Counted from the stretch's first letter, positions 1-7,194 are shown. The stretch: 8,157 bases of DNA from Fidelibacterota bacterium (GCA_014239505.1 JAAZYT010000026.1:1-8157), one strand, 5' to 3'. Notes: generated by a model from the sequence alone, not told the origin. Translations and numbers: made by a program.

Positions 1-713
1 TAAATATTGATGATCCTTCAAACCCCTTCCGTGTTGGTGTTTATGAAATGGATACGCCAGGACATAGCATTCATGATGTATGGATTGAAAATGGCATAGC
101 TTACTCTTCAAATTGGAGTGATGGCGTTGTTGCGGTAGATATTGGTGGAATGAAATTTGATGAAGCTGATCGTTCTCAGTCGCAATTTAATCCCTTGTTA
201 GCAAAGGCAGGTCAAGGAAGTCCTTCCAATCCCATCAAGCTTGCTGAAATGGGTGATCCTACAGGTAGAAACCATGCCGCATTTCCTTTTTTAAGTAAGT
301 CAACCGGCAACTTTTATATTATATCAGGTGATGAAAATTTTCCTTGGGGCGTGATGGCAACGCAAGGAAAGCCTTCAAATCCAAGAGGTGGATTTCATTT
401 TTTAAATTTTACCGACCCAGATAACCCGAAAGAAGATGCTATTTATGAAGTGCCAGAAGCTGGCTCTCACAACTTGTGGGTTTATGGAGATATATTAATT
501 GCAGGAAATTATCAAGCAGGGTTGAGGGTTGTAGATATCTCTGGAGAATTACTTGGAGACATTTATAAGCAAGGGCGTGAAATCGGTTATTACGTACCAT
601 ATCATAAAGATGGTAAGATTCCTAATGCACCTATGGTCTGGGGAGCTCAACCTTATAAAGATTATATATTCTTTGTAGATATGAATTCAGGTTTATACTG
701 TATTCAATTAGAG
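1..713 (+). repeat. Long direct repeat, copy 1 (partner 4382-5094)
   Basis: Bases 1-713 align to 4382-5094 at a constant offset of 4381 with no gap. Identity is uneven: bases 1-254 differ at only three positions (119, 125, 185), all silent third-codon changes. Bases 268-321 and about 339-424 are identical. From 425 to about 632 the copies differ often and in protein sequence, and similarity rises again from 633 to 713. The left edge of the repeat is outside the window. It lies within paralogous coding sequence and has no sign of a mobile element. Confidence 0.9.
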
Positions 714-752
714 AAAATAGGAAAAAGATCAGGGAGAATAGGTCCAGGGTAA
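1..752 (+). CDS. Secreted LVIVD-type beta-propeller protein, type A, 3' part only
   Basis: This is the C-terminal 249 residues of a protein whose start lies left of the window. The reading frame is open from base 3, and bases 1-2 complete an upstream codon; the ATG at 48 is internal (Met in YEMDTPGH), not a start. The fragment covers roughly the last four propeller blades. Visible blade motifs are DDPSNPF, PGHSIHDVW, NHAAFPF, GGFHFLNFTDPDNP, GSHNLWV and GLRVVDISGELLGD, closing with the strand SGLYCIQLE. These match the LVIVD repeat pattern (D-x-S/D-D-P-x-N-P followed by H-D-V). It aligns without gaps to residues 445-681 of the gene at 3052-5124, with about 24 substitutions, all in the last two thirds. 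By that homology about 440 residues (signal peptide, three Ig-like domains, first blades) should lie upstream. The tail after the last strand is short and basic (KRSGRIGPG), unlike its paralogue. Family assignment is firm; molecular function is unknown. Confidence 0.9.
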   Translation, partial: NIDDPSNPFRVGVYEMDTPGHSIHDVWIENGIAYSSNWSDGVVAVDIGGMKFDEADRSQSQFNPLLAKAGQGSPSNPIKLAEMGDPTGRNHAAFPFLSKSTGNFYIISGDENFPWGVMATQGKPSNPRGGFHFLNFTDPDNPKEDAIYEVPEAGSHNLWVYGDILIAGNYQAGLRVVDISGELLGDIYKQGREIGYYVPYHKDGKIPNAPMVWGAQPYKDYIFFVDMNSGLYCIQLEKIGKRSGRIGPG

Positions 753-797
753 TTCACCAACGATTTAGAAAACAGGTAGAATTAAACCTTATAAATT

Positions 798-801
798 GGA
801 G
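798..801 (+). promoter_or_regulatory. Ribosome binding site deciding the start at 808
   Basis: GGAG sits 6 bases before ATG 808. It selects this ATG over the in-frame TTG at 796, which overlaps the site itself. The context AATTGGAGA is repeated before the gene at 5141. Confidence 0.75.
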
Positions 802-807
802 ATTAAT

Positions 808-2904
808 ATGAAAAAAATATATTCAATAGTATTACTACTATCATTTACTGTATTGCTTGGACAACCACCAAGTTCACAAAGCAAAGATCTTAAATTTATT
901 TTTGAACCAGACTCCCTCTCCTTGAATATTGGTGAAGAAGCCGAAGTATTAATTCGGCTTGTTGATTCAACAGGAAACCAAGTAAATAGTACTTTTATGA
1001 TTCGAGGTCAGAGAAAAGCACTAGATGCTAAACCAAGGAGAAGTGATTCAACTGGAGTGGCAAAAATAAATGTAAAAGCATTCGGTGCTGGGAAATTAAA
1101 TCTTAGCGCCATGGCTTTTGGAAAAAGTGGAAGAACGATTGGTAGAATGAAAATAAATGTACCTTTGCCTCCTCTAGAAAAAATCACTTTTGTAAATCCA
1201 ACAAAAAAAGTTTTTGCTGGAACAATAGTAAATTATTCTGTTGAAGTCTATGATAAGGCTAAAATCCTTAGAGAAGATATAAAGGTTGATTTAATATCAA
1301 GAAATAAGAAAGTAGCAGAATTTGATAATTTTGGGAATCTGAATATTAAAAAATCAGGCAAAACAACCATTACTGCAAAGATTGATGATTTAGAAGAATC
1401 TTTCAGGGTGTCAGCTAAAAAAAATCCAGCAAAAAAAATAAAATTAGATATAAGTGAGAATCAAATAAGGACTGGTGATGTAATAAAATTAAACGCGAAG
1501 GTTTTAGATGCTGGAAATAAAGTTATTAATAACATTCCTATAACTTATTCTTATTCAGGTAAAGCAATGTATTCAACCGATAATTTTATTAATAATCAAT
1601 CCACTGCAAGTGTTGGATTACCTGCGTCTGGAATGATTAGTCAAAATGGTAAATTTGTAGCTGAGACTCCTGGCCTTTATACCTTAACGGCACAATCAAG
1701 TGGATATTCAGTATCTAAAAGAATAAAAGTTGTTCCTAGAAATGTACAGAAAAGACTTGAAGTTGTAGGTCATGGTACAATTTCTAATCATAATACATCT
1801 GACCTTTGGGTGTGGGCCGGGGTTGGTAAACATGCAGGTAAAGATTTTGCTGTAACAGGTACGCATAGTGCAGATGGTGAGGCATATTTTTGGGATATTA
1901 GTGATCCTGCTAATATGACAATAATTGATACAATAAAGGTTGATGCACGTACGGTAAATGATGTAAAAATTTCTGAAAATGGTAGAGTCGGTGTTATTTC
2001 AAGAGAAGGTGCTTCAAATCGAAAAAATGGATTAGTAATTTTAGATGTTTCTGATCCATTCAATGTCAGGATTATTAATGAATATAATGATAATTTAACG
2101 GGCGGCGTTCATAATGTATTTATTTATGAAGATCATATATATGCTTTAAGTGCTGGAACGCGATATGATATAATTAATATAAGTGATCCCGCCAACCCAT
2201 TTCGCGTGGGCTCTTATGAATTAGATACCCCCGGACATAGCATTCATGATGTATGGGTAGAAAATGGACTTGCATATTCATCTAATTGGAGTGACGGTGT
2301 TCATGTGGTTGATGTGGGCGGAATAAAGCAGAATGAACAGTCAAGAGAGAGAAATAAATTTAATCCATTTTTAGCACTAGCAGGACAAGGCAGTCCAGGG
2401 AATCCGGTAAAATTAGGTAGTAAAGAAGACCCGAATGGACATAATCATGCAGCGTTTCCTTTCCAAAGCGAATCAACAAATAAATTTTATATTATTGCAG
2501 GTGATGAATGGGCAGCGAGCGTACCTGGATCAGAAGAAAGAATATATCAAGGAGGATTCCATTTTCTTGATTTTACCGATCCAAAAGATCCAAAAGAGAC
2601 CGCAATTTATCAGGTACCAGAGGTTGGGTCTCACAACCATTGGGTTAAAGGCGATACATTATTTGCTGGTTATTATTATGGAGGAATAAGGATTCTTGAT
2701 ATTTCTGGAGAACTGATGGGTGATTTATACGCACAAGGTAGAGAAATAGCCTTTTTCAAAGGCGTGGATCCTGATGGTAGCACTGCTAACCAAACCAATG
2801 TATGGGGTGTAATCCCCTATAAAGGGTTAATTTATTTTGCCGATCTAAATAATGGTTTATGGGCTGTTCGCCTAGTGGATGATGAACCATTAGGAACTAA
2901 TTAA
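808..2904 (+). CDS. Secreted Ig-like / LVIVD beta-propeller protein, type B
   Basis: A protein of 698 residues. Residues 1-19 form a Sec signal peptide (MKK, then a hydrophobic stretch ending LLGQ) with no lipobox Cys. Three Ig-like domains follow: about 28-120 (VGE/IGE start, DSTGVA strand), 124-206 (BIG2-like, VAEFDNFGNL...KKSGK) and 209-310 (GKFVAETPGLYTLTA). The propeller spans about 318-690, with blade motifs FWDISDPANM, DVSDPFNV, SDPANPF, PGHSIHDVW, FHFLDFTDPKDP and DISGELMGD; the final strand NNGLWAVRL probably closes the ring with the first strand LWVWAGV. Conserved histidines lie in GGVHN, SIHDV, HNHAAF and GSHNHW. Domain 3 has about 12 extra Asn/Ser-rich residues (about 256-269) absent from its paralogues. 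ATG 808 is chosen for its ribosome binding site and signal peptide. The closest relative here is the gene at 5141. It is probably secreted to the periplasm or outside; ligand or reaction unknown. Confidence 0.9.
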   Translation: MKKIYSIVLLLSFTVLLGQPPSSQSKDLKFIFEPDSLSLNIGEEAEVLIRLVDSTGNQVNSTFMIRGQRKALDAKPRRSDSTGVAKINVKAFGAGKLNLSAMAFGKSGRTIGRMKINVPLPPLEKITFVNPTKKVFAGTIVNYSVEVYDKAKILREDIKVDLISRNKKVAEFDNFGNLNIKKSGKTTITAKIDDLEESFRVSAKKNPAKKIKLDISENQIRTGDVIKLNAKVLDAGNKVINNIPITYSYSGKAMYSTDNFINNQSTASVGLPASGMISQNGKFVAETPGLYTLTAQSSGYSVSKRIKVVPRNVQKRLEVVGHGTISNHNTSDLWVWAGVGKHAGKDFAVTGTHSADGEAYFWDISDPANMTIIDTIKVDARTVNDVKISENGRVGVISREGASNRKNGLVILDVSDPFNVRIINEYNDNLTGGVHNVFIYEDHIYALSAGTRYDIINISDPANPFRVGSYELDTPGHSIHDVWVENGLAYSSNWSDGVHVVDVGGIKQNEQSRERNKFNPFLALAGQGSPGNPVKLGSKEDPNGHNHAAFPFQSESTNKFYIIAGDEWAASVPGSEERIYQGGFHFLDFTDPKDPKETAIYQVPEVGSHNHWVKGDTLFAGYYYGGIRILDISGELMGDLYAQGREIAFFKGVDPDGSTANQTNVWGVIPYKGLIYFADLNNGLWAVRLVDDEPLGTN

Positions 2905-3051
2905 AAATAAAAATGTGATAAAGTATTAAAATAACAATAAATTGTACATTCACTATAAGTGTTTTGTGGTATAAGAAATTTGAGATTGAAACTCACCTTA
3001 TCAGATTTAACGATATCATTAATAAATAATGAGCTACGGGAGATAGTAATT
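2905..3051 (+). promoter_or_regulatory. Longest intergenic gap; possible internal promoter
   Basis: This 147-bp AT-rich gap is the longest between genes here and the only place an internal promoter fits comfortably. A TATAAG hexamer (2970-2975), preceded by a TG two bases upstream, could be a -10 element, but no good -35 lies at normal spacing: TTGTAC at 2942 is 22 bases away. A small inverted repeat CACT-ATA-AGTG lies at 2951-2961. No GC-rich stem followed by a T-run is present, so no terminator is called for the upstream gene. The promoter call is weak. Confidence 0.2.
3038..3042 (+). promoter_or_regulatory. Ribosome binding site deciding the start at 3052
   Basis: GGGAG lies 9 bases before ATG 3052. 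The frame stays open upstream to a GTG at 2959, but that start would put 31 residues before the signal peptide and has no comparable site, so 3052 is preferred. Confidence 0.7.
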
Positions 3052-5124
3052 ATGAACAAAAGAAAATTTTTAATTTTACCATTATTATTGATTTCAATAA
3101 TAATAGGACAAGACAATAAAAAGTTCACTTTTGAATTTGAATCAGATTCTATTGAATTACGGATTGGAGAATCCAAAGAAATAACGATTAAGTTATTAGA
3201 CGAGAATGGTAAGCTAGCACAAAACCCATTTTATGTTTTTGGGCAGCGTAAATCACTATCGGTTTCTCCTCGCATAAGTGATTCAACGGGTGTTGCGACG
3301 GTAACACTTAAGGCGCATAAACCTGGACGTTTGAGCTTAAGTACTCAGACCATTACGGTAAAGCGAGATGACCGTGTTAGATCAAGCTTAGTTGTGAATG
3401 TCCCCTCCCCTCCTATTGACCGCATTGTATTTAATCAAACACCTGCTAAACTTTATGTAGGAACAGCAACAGCATTATCTGTCGAGGTATTTGATGAGGC
3501 TGAGCTAAATAGATCAGAATTAAATGTAAAATTAGAATCTAGCAATACAAAAGTAGCTGACTTTGATGCTTTTGGAAATTTAGAGACAAGAAAAACTGGT
3601 AAGACGCGAGTGTCTGCTACCGTTCAAAATGTCACGGAATCTTTTAATGTCCGAGTGGTTAAAAATCCTACGCGCAAAGTATCGCTCTCGATTGATAAGG
3701 AAGAAATTAGAACGGGTGATGTGCTTGCTTTAAATGCAAAAGCCCTAAATAGAAGCGATAAAGCTATAGATGACGCGCCAATCACTTATACTTATATTGG
3801 TCAAGCAGATTATGGAAAATTTGGATTACCTGCAGCCGGATTAGTAACCGATGATGGTAGATTTGTTGCGGAGACCGCAGGTATTTATACTCTTATAGCT
3901 TCTTCTGGTGGTTACTCCGCGCAAAAGACAATTAAGGTTGTTCCAAGAGATGTAAAGAAAAAAGCAAAACTTATAGGACATGGTTTGATAACCGATGTCC
4001 TTACTAGTGACTTATGGGTCTGGGCTGGCGTGGATAAGCATGAAGGGAAAGATTTTGCAGTTACAGGTACATGGGGCTCTAACGGAGAAGCCTATTTTTG
4101 GGACGTTACCAATCCTGACAGCATGATAGTCATTGACACAATCACGGTTGATGCACGAACGGTAAATGACGTAAAAATATCTGAAGATGGTCGTGTTGGC
4201 GTGATGACTAGAGAGGGTGCTTCAAATCGCAAAAATGGTTTTGTGATATTAGATGTAACAGATCCCTATAATGTGAAAATAACAGCAGAATACAATGATG
4301 ATATGACCGGTGGTGTTCATAATGTATTTATATATGAAAATCATGTGTATGCTGTGAACAATGGACGTAAGTATGATATTATAAATATTGATGATCCTTC
4401 AAACCCCTTCCGTGTTGGTGTTTATGAAATGGATACGCCAGGACATAGCATTCATGATGTATGGATTGAAAATGGCATAGCTTACTCTTCAAATTGGAGC
4501 GATGGTGTTGTTGCGGTAGATATTGGTGGAATGAAATTTGATGAAGCTGATCGTTCTCAGTCGCAGTTTAATCCCTTGTTAGCAAAGGCAGGTCAAGGAA
4601 GTCCTTCCAATCCCATCAAGCTTGCTGAAATGGGTGACCCAAATGGATTAAACCATGCCGCATTTCCTTTTTTAAGTAAGTCAACCGGCAACTTTTATAT
4701 TGTAGGAGGAGATGAAACCTTTCCTTGGGGCGTGATGGCAACGCAAGGAAAGCCTTCAAATCCAAGAGGTGGATTTCATTTTTTAAATTTTACCGACCCA
4801 GATAATCCGAAAGAAGATGCAGTCTATCAGGTTCCAGAGGCAGGCTCTCACAACATGTGGGTATATGATGATGTGTTGATGGCTGCTTTTTATCAAGGCG
4901 GATTACGGATTGTAGATATCTCTGGTGAATTACTTGGAGATATATATAGTCAAGGACGTGAAATTGCTGTATATCAATCTGCACATAAAGAAGGCAAGAT
5001 CCCTAATGCAACTATGGTCTGGGGAGCCCAACCTTATAAAGACTATATATTTTTTGCAGATATGAATTCAGGTTTATACTGTATTCAATTAGAGGAATTA
5101 GAAAAAGGATCAGGCGCACCATAA
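3052..5124 (+). CDS. Secreted Ig-like / LVIVD beta-propeller protein, type A
   Basis: A protein of 690 residues. Residues 1-20 are a signal peptide (MNKRKF, hydrophobic core, ending IIIGQ) without a lipobox. Ig-like domains lie at about 24-119, 123-204 (BIG2-like, VADFDAFGNL...RKTGK) and 208-299 (GRFVAETAGIYTLIA). The propeller spans about 308-681, with blade motifs FWDVTNPD, DVTDPYNV, DDPSNPF, PGHSIHDVW, NHAAFPF, FTDPDNP, GSHNMWV and DISGELLGD, closing with SGLYCIQLE. An extended loop at 505-524 (QFNPLLA then GQGSP) is nearly invariant among all four paralogues. Type A differs from type B by Met or Leu instead of His in GSHN(M/L)W and by a single Cys in the last strand. Residues 445-681 are the partner of the long repeat with gene 1, while residues 410-442 are identical to gene 4. 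It probably acts outside the inner membrane; the ligand is unknown. Confidence 0.9.
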   Translation: MNKRKFLILPLLLISIIIGQDNKKFTFEFESDSIELRIGESKEITIKLLDENGKLAQNPFYVFGQRKSLSVSPRISDSTGVATVTLKAHKPGRLSLSTQTITVKRDDRVRSSLVVNVPSPPIDRIVFNQTPAKLYVGTATALSVEVFDEAELNRSELNVKLESSNTKVADFDAFGNLETRKTGKTRVSATVQNVTESFNVRVVKNPTRKVSLSIDKEEIRTGDVLALNAKALNRSDKAIDDAPITYTYIGQADYGKFGLPAAGLVTDDGRFVAETAGIYTLIASSGGYSAQKTIKVVPRDVKKKAKLIGHGLITDVLTSDLWVWAGVDKHEGKDFAVTGTWGSNGEAYFWDVTNPDSMIVIDTITVDARTVNDVKISEDGRVGVMTREGASNRKNGFVILDVTDPYNVKITAEYNDDMTGGVHNVFIYENHVYAVNNGRKYDIINIDDPSNPFRVGVYEMDTPGHSIHDVWIENGIAYSSNWSDGVVAVDIGGMKFDEADRSQSQFNPLLAKAGQGSPSNPIKLAEMGDPNGLNHAAFPFLSKSTGNFYIVGGDETFPWGVMATQGKPSNPRGGFHFLNFTDPDNPKEDAVYQVPEAGSHNMWVYDDVLMAAFYQGGLRIVDISGELLGDIYSQGREIAVYQSAHKEGKIPNATMVWGAQPYKDYIFFADMNSGLYCIQLEELEKGSGAP
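4382..5094 (+). repeat. Long direct repeat, copy 2 (partner 1-713)
   Basis: Second copy of the repeat at 1-713, inside the propeller-coding part of the type A gene. The first 254 bases carry only three silent differences from copy 1, then identical and diverged blocks alternate. This is the pattern expected from gene conversion between tandem paralogues rather than one uniform duplication age. Confidence 0.9.
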
Positions 5125-5130
5125 AAAATT

Positions 5131-5134
5131 GGAG
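5131..5134 (+). promoter_or_regulatory. Ribosome binding site deciding the start at 5141
   Basis: GGAG sits 6 bases before ATG 5141, within the 16-bp gap after the previous stop. It overlaps an in-frame TTG at 5129, which is therefore unlikely to be the start. The leader AAATTGGAGA matches the one before 808. Confidence 0.75.
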
Positions 5135-5140
5135 AAAATT

Positions 5141-7192
5141 ATGAAAAAACTATATATACTTTTATTAATGGCTTTTAGCCTTGGCTTTGGACAAGAGAAT
5201 TCTGAAGAAAAGAAAATCAAGCACAGCTTTGTTTTTGAGCCAGATTCTTTATCCTTAAATGTTGGTGAAACAGGAACGGTAACTATTAAGCTTGTTGATG
5301 CTGATGGAAATTTAGCCAATAACCCTTTCTATGTTTACGGTCGTCCACGCAGAGCCTTAGAGTCAAAACCTAGAATAAGTGATTCTACGGGAGTTGCTGT
5401 GGTGACTATTAAAGCATTTAAGCCTGGGAAACTTGGTTTAAGCGTAAGAAGCATCGCTCAAAAAAGAGAAGATAGAGTTATGGGAAATATGCCAATTGAG
5501 GTTCCATTCCCGCCATTAGATCGGATTGTATTTAATGACCCTATATCAAATGTATATGTTGGTACATCTGTTAATTATAAAACAGAAGTTTTTGATAAAG
5601 CGAATTTGAAACGAACAGAATCAAAAGCATTGCTTACATCAAGCGATGCAGATGTTGCTGAATTTGATAGTTATGGAAATTTGGTTGCAAAAAAGTCTGG
5701 CAAGATTCAGGTTGTTGCCTCTGTTGATGATATTAAAGAATCACTCAACATAAAAGTATCGAAGAACCCTGTCCGTAAAATCAGTTTGACTGCAGATAAA
5801 GATGAAATTAGGACTGGAGATGTTTTACAATTCAATGCTAATGCAATGAATAGAGCTAACAAGGTTTTAAAAGATGTTCCGGTTACTTTTTCTTACTCTG
5901 GTCGTGCAGAATATGGTATTGGGTTGCCAGCTTCAGCTCTAATTAATAAAGAGGGAAAATTTGTAGCAGAAACACCAGGAATTTTTACTGTGATAGCTCA
6001 ATCTGGAGGATACTCAGCAAGAAAGACAATTGAAGTTGTTAAAAGAAATGTTAAAAAAGAAGTTAAGGTTGTAGGTCATGGGACAGTTGATGGTGTGAAT
6101 ACTTCAGATTTGTGGGTATGGCCTGGAGTAGGCAAGCATAAGGGGAAAGATTTTGCAGCTACAGGTACATGGGGTGCAAATGGAGAGGCTTATTTTTGGG
6201 ATGTAACAGAACCTGAAAATATGTATATCATTGATACTGTTACAGTTGATGCGCGTACGGTAAATGATGTCAAAGTTTCAGAAAACGGTGAAGTAGCTGT
6301 GATTACTAGAGAAGGAGCCTCAAATAGAAAAAACGGATTTGTTGTTTTAGATATTAGAGATCCATTTAATGTAAAAATTACAGCAGAATACAATGATGAT
6401 ATGACAGGTGGAGTTCACAATGTATTCATATATGAAAATCATGTGTATGCTGTTAATAATGGTCGTAAATACGATGTGATTAATATTGAAGACCCTTCTA
6501 ATCCATTTAGAGTGGGGCGCTATGAATTAGATACTCCAGGTCATGGTGTTCATGATGTTTGGGTAATAGATGGGCTTGCATATTCATCTAATTGGGCAGA
6601 TGGTGTTCATGTTGTAGATGTTGGTGGAGTAAAATTCAACGAAAAGAATCGTTCTAAGGTCCAGTATAACCCCTTTCTTGCAATGGCTGGACAAGGCAGC
6701 CCTGGGAACCCAGTTAAGTTAGGCGGCATGTCTGACCCAAATGGCCATAATCATGCAGCATTTCCTTTTATAAGTCAATCATCAGATAAATTTTATCTTA
6801 TTACAGGTGATGAATACGGAGATCAATTTGGAATGGCTGGAGGTTTTCACTTTCTTGACTTTACAGACCCAAGCGATCCAAAAGAAACAGCAGTTTATCA
6901 AGTCCCAGAGGCTGGCTCTCATAATCACTGGGTTCATGGAGATACTTTATTAGCTTCGTATTACCAAGGAGGTCTGCGAGTCGTAGATATATCAGGTGAG
7001 TTAATGGGAGATATATATGCTCAAGGAAGAGAGATTGCTTTTTTTATGTCAAGTGATCCAAAAGGGTTTATAGCAAATCGCCCAAATGTTTGGGGAACAA
7101 TGCCTTACAAAGGACTAATTTATTTTTCTGATATGAATAATGGCTTATGGGCAATCAAATTAGAAGATCAAAAAAGAATGGGAACTAATTAG
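5141..7192 (+). CDS. Secreted Ig-like / LVIVD beta-propeller protein, type B
   Basis: A protein of 683 residues. Residues 1-18 are a signal peptide (MKKLYILLLMAF...GFGQ), with no lipobox. Ig-like domains lie at about 27-121, 125-208 (BIG2-like, VAEFDSYGNL...KKSGK) and 211-302 (GKFVAETPGIFTVIA). The propeller spans about 308-675, with blade motifs FWDVTEPEN, DIRDPFNV, EDPSNPF, PGHGVHDVW, HNHAAFPF, FHFLDFTDPSDP, GSHNHWV and DISGELMGD, closing with NNGLWAIKL. It shares the start EPDSLSLN, the HNHW motif and the GTN terminus with the gene at 808, so these are the closest pair. The loop between GDE and GGFHF (about 557-567) is shorter than in the other copies. Only 16 bp separate it from the previous stop and 8 bp from the next start, which implies co-transcription. 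It ends without anchor or sorting tail. Function is unknown; repeat-protein scaffold, ligand binding or an enzyme are all possible. Confidence 0.9.
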   Translation: MKKLYILLLMAFSLGFGQENSEEKKIKHSFVFEPDSLSLNVGETGTVTIKLVDADGNLANNPFYVYGRPRRALESKPRISDSTGVAVVTIKAFKPGKLGLSVRSIAQKREDRVMGNMPIEVPFPPLDRIVFNDPISNVYVGTSVNYKTEVFDKANLKRTESKALLTSSDADVAEFDSYGNLVAKKSGKIQVVASVDDIKESLNIKVSKNPVRKISLTADKDEIRTGDVLQFNANAMNRANKVLKDVPVTFSYSGRAEYGIGLPASALINKEGKFVAETPGIFTVIAQSGGYSARKTIEVVKRNVKKEVKVVGHGTVDGVNTSDLWVWPGVGKHKGKDFAATGTWGANGEAYFWDVTEPENMYIIDTVTVDARTVNDVKVSENGEVAVITREGASNRKNGFVVLDIRDPFNVKITAEYNDDMTGGVHNVFIYENHVYAVNNGRKYDVINIEDPSNPFRVGRYELDTPGHGVHDVWVIDGLAYSSNWADGVHVVDVGGVKFNEKNRSKVQYNPFLAMAGQGSPGNPVKLGGMSDPNGHNHAAFPFISQSSDKFYLITGDEYGDQFGMAGGFHFLDFTDPSDPKETAVYQVPEAGSHNHWVHGDTLLASYYQGGLRVVDISGELMGDIYAQGREIAFFMSSDPKGFIANRPNVWGTMPYKGLIYFSDMNNGLWAIKLEDQKRMGTN

Positions 7193-7194
7193 GA
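7191..7194 (+). promoter_or_regulatory. Ribosome binding site overlapping the previous stop codon
   Basis: AGGA overlaps the TAG stop at 7190-7192 and lies 6 bases before ATG 7201. This arrangement suggests translational coupling of the last two genes and fixes the start at 7201. Confidence 0.65.

Noticed and set aside
48..50. ATG at 48 as a real start of gene 1
   Set aside because: The frame is open to the left edge and the residues before it (DDPSNPFRVGVYE) match the paralogues, so this Met is internal to a blade.
753..807. Terminator or promoter between genes 1 and 2
   Set aside because: No stem-loop with a T-run and no convincing -35/-10 pair can be seen in the 55 bases; only the ribosome site is supported.
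1788..2063. Minus-strand open frame opposite gene 2, with a look-alike minus-strand frame at 6190-6393 opposite gene 4
   Set aside because: The two antisense translations resemble each other only because the sense genes are paralogous. Neither has a ribosome site or a credible domain, and both lie entirely within strong coding sequence.
2435..2689. Plus-strand open frame in another phase inside gene 2
   Set aside because: Out-of-frame shadow of the propeller-coding region, with low-complexity translation, no ribosome site and no counterpart in the paralogues.
2959..3051. Extended start for gene 3 at GTG 2959
   Set aside because: It would bury the signal peptide behind 31 residues, with no good ribosome site; ATG 3052 has GGGAG at normal distance and begins with a clean signal peptide.
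2901..3176. Minus-strand open frame across the gene 2 to gene 3 gap
   Set aside because: AT-rich sequence yields a chance frame; most of its length is the antisense of the gap and of the gene 3 signal-peptide region, and its translation has no recognisable domain.
4790..4984. Minus-strand frames at 4790-4984, 5110-5319 and 7313-7543
   Set aside because: Short antisense frames over well-supported genes; translations show no domain or consistent start signal.
1..5094. Insertion sequence or transposon as the cause of the long repeat
   Set aside because: The repeat lies wholly inside coding sequence of paralogues, with no transposase, terminal inverted repeats or target-site duplication; tandem duplication with conversion explains it.
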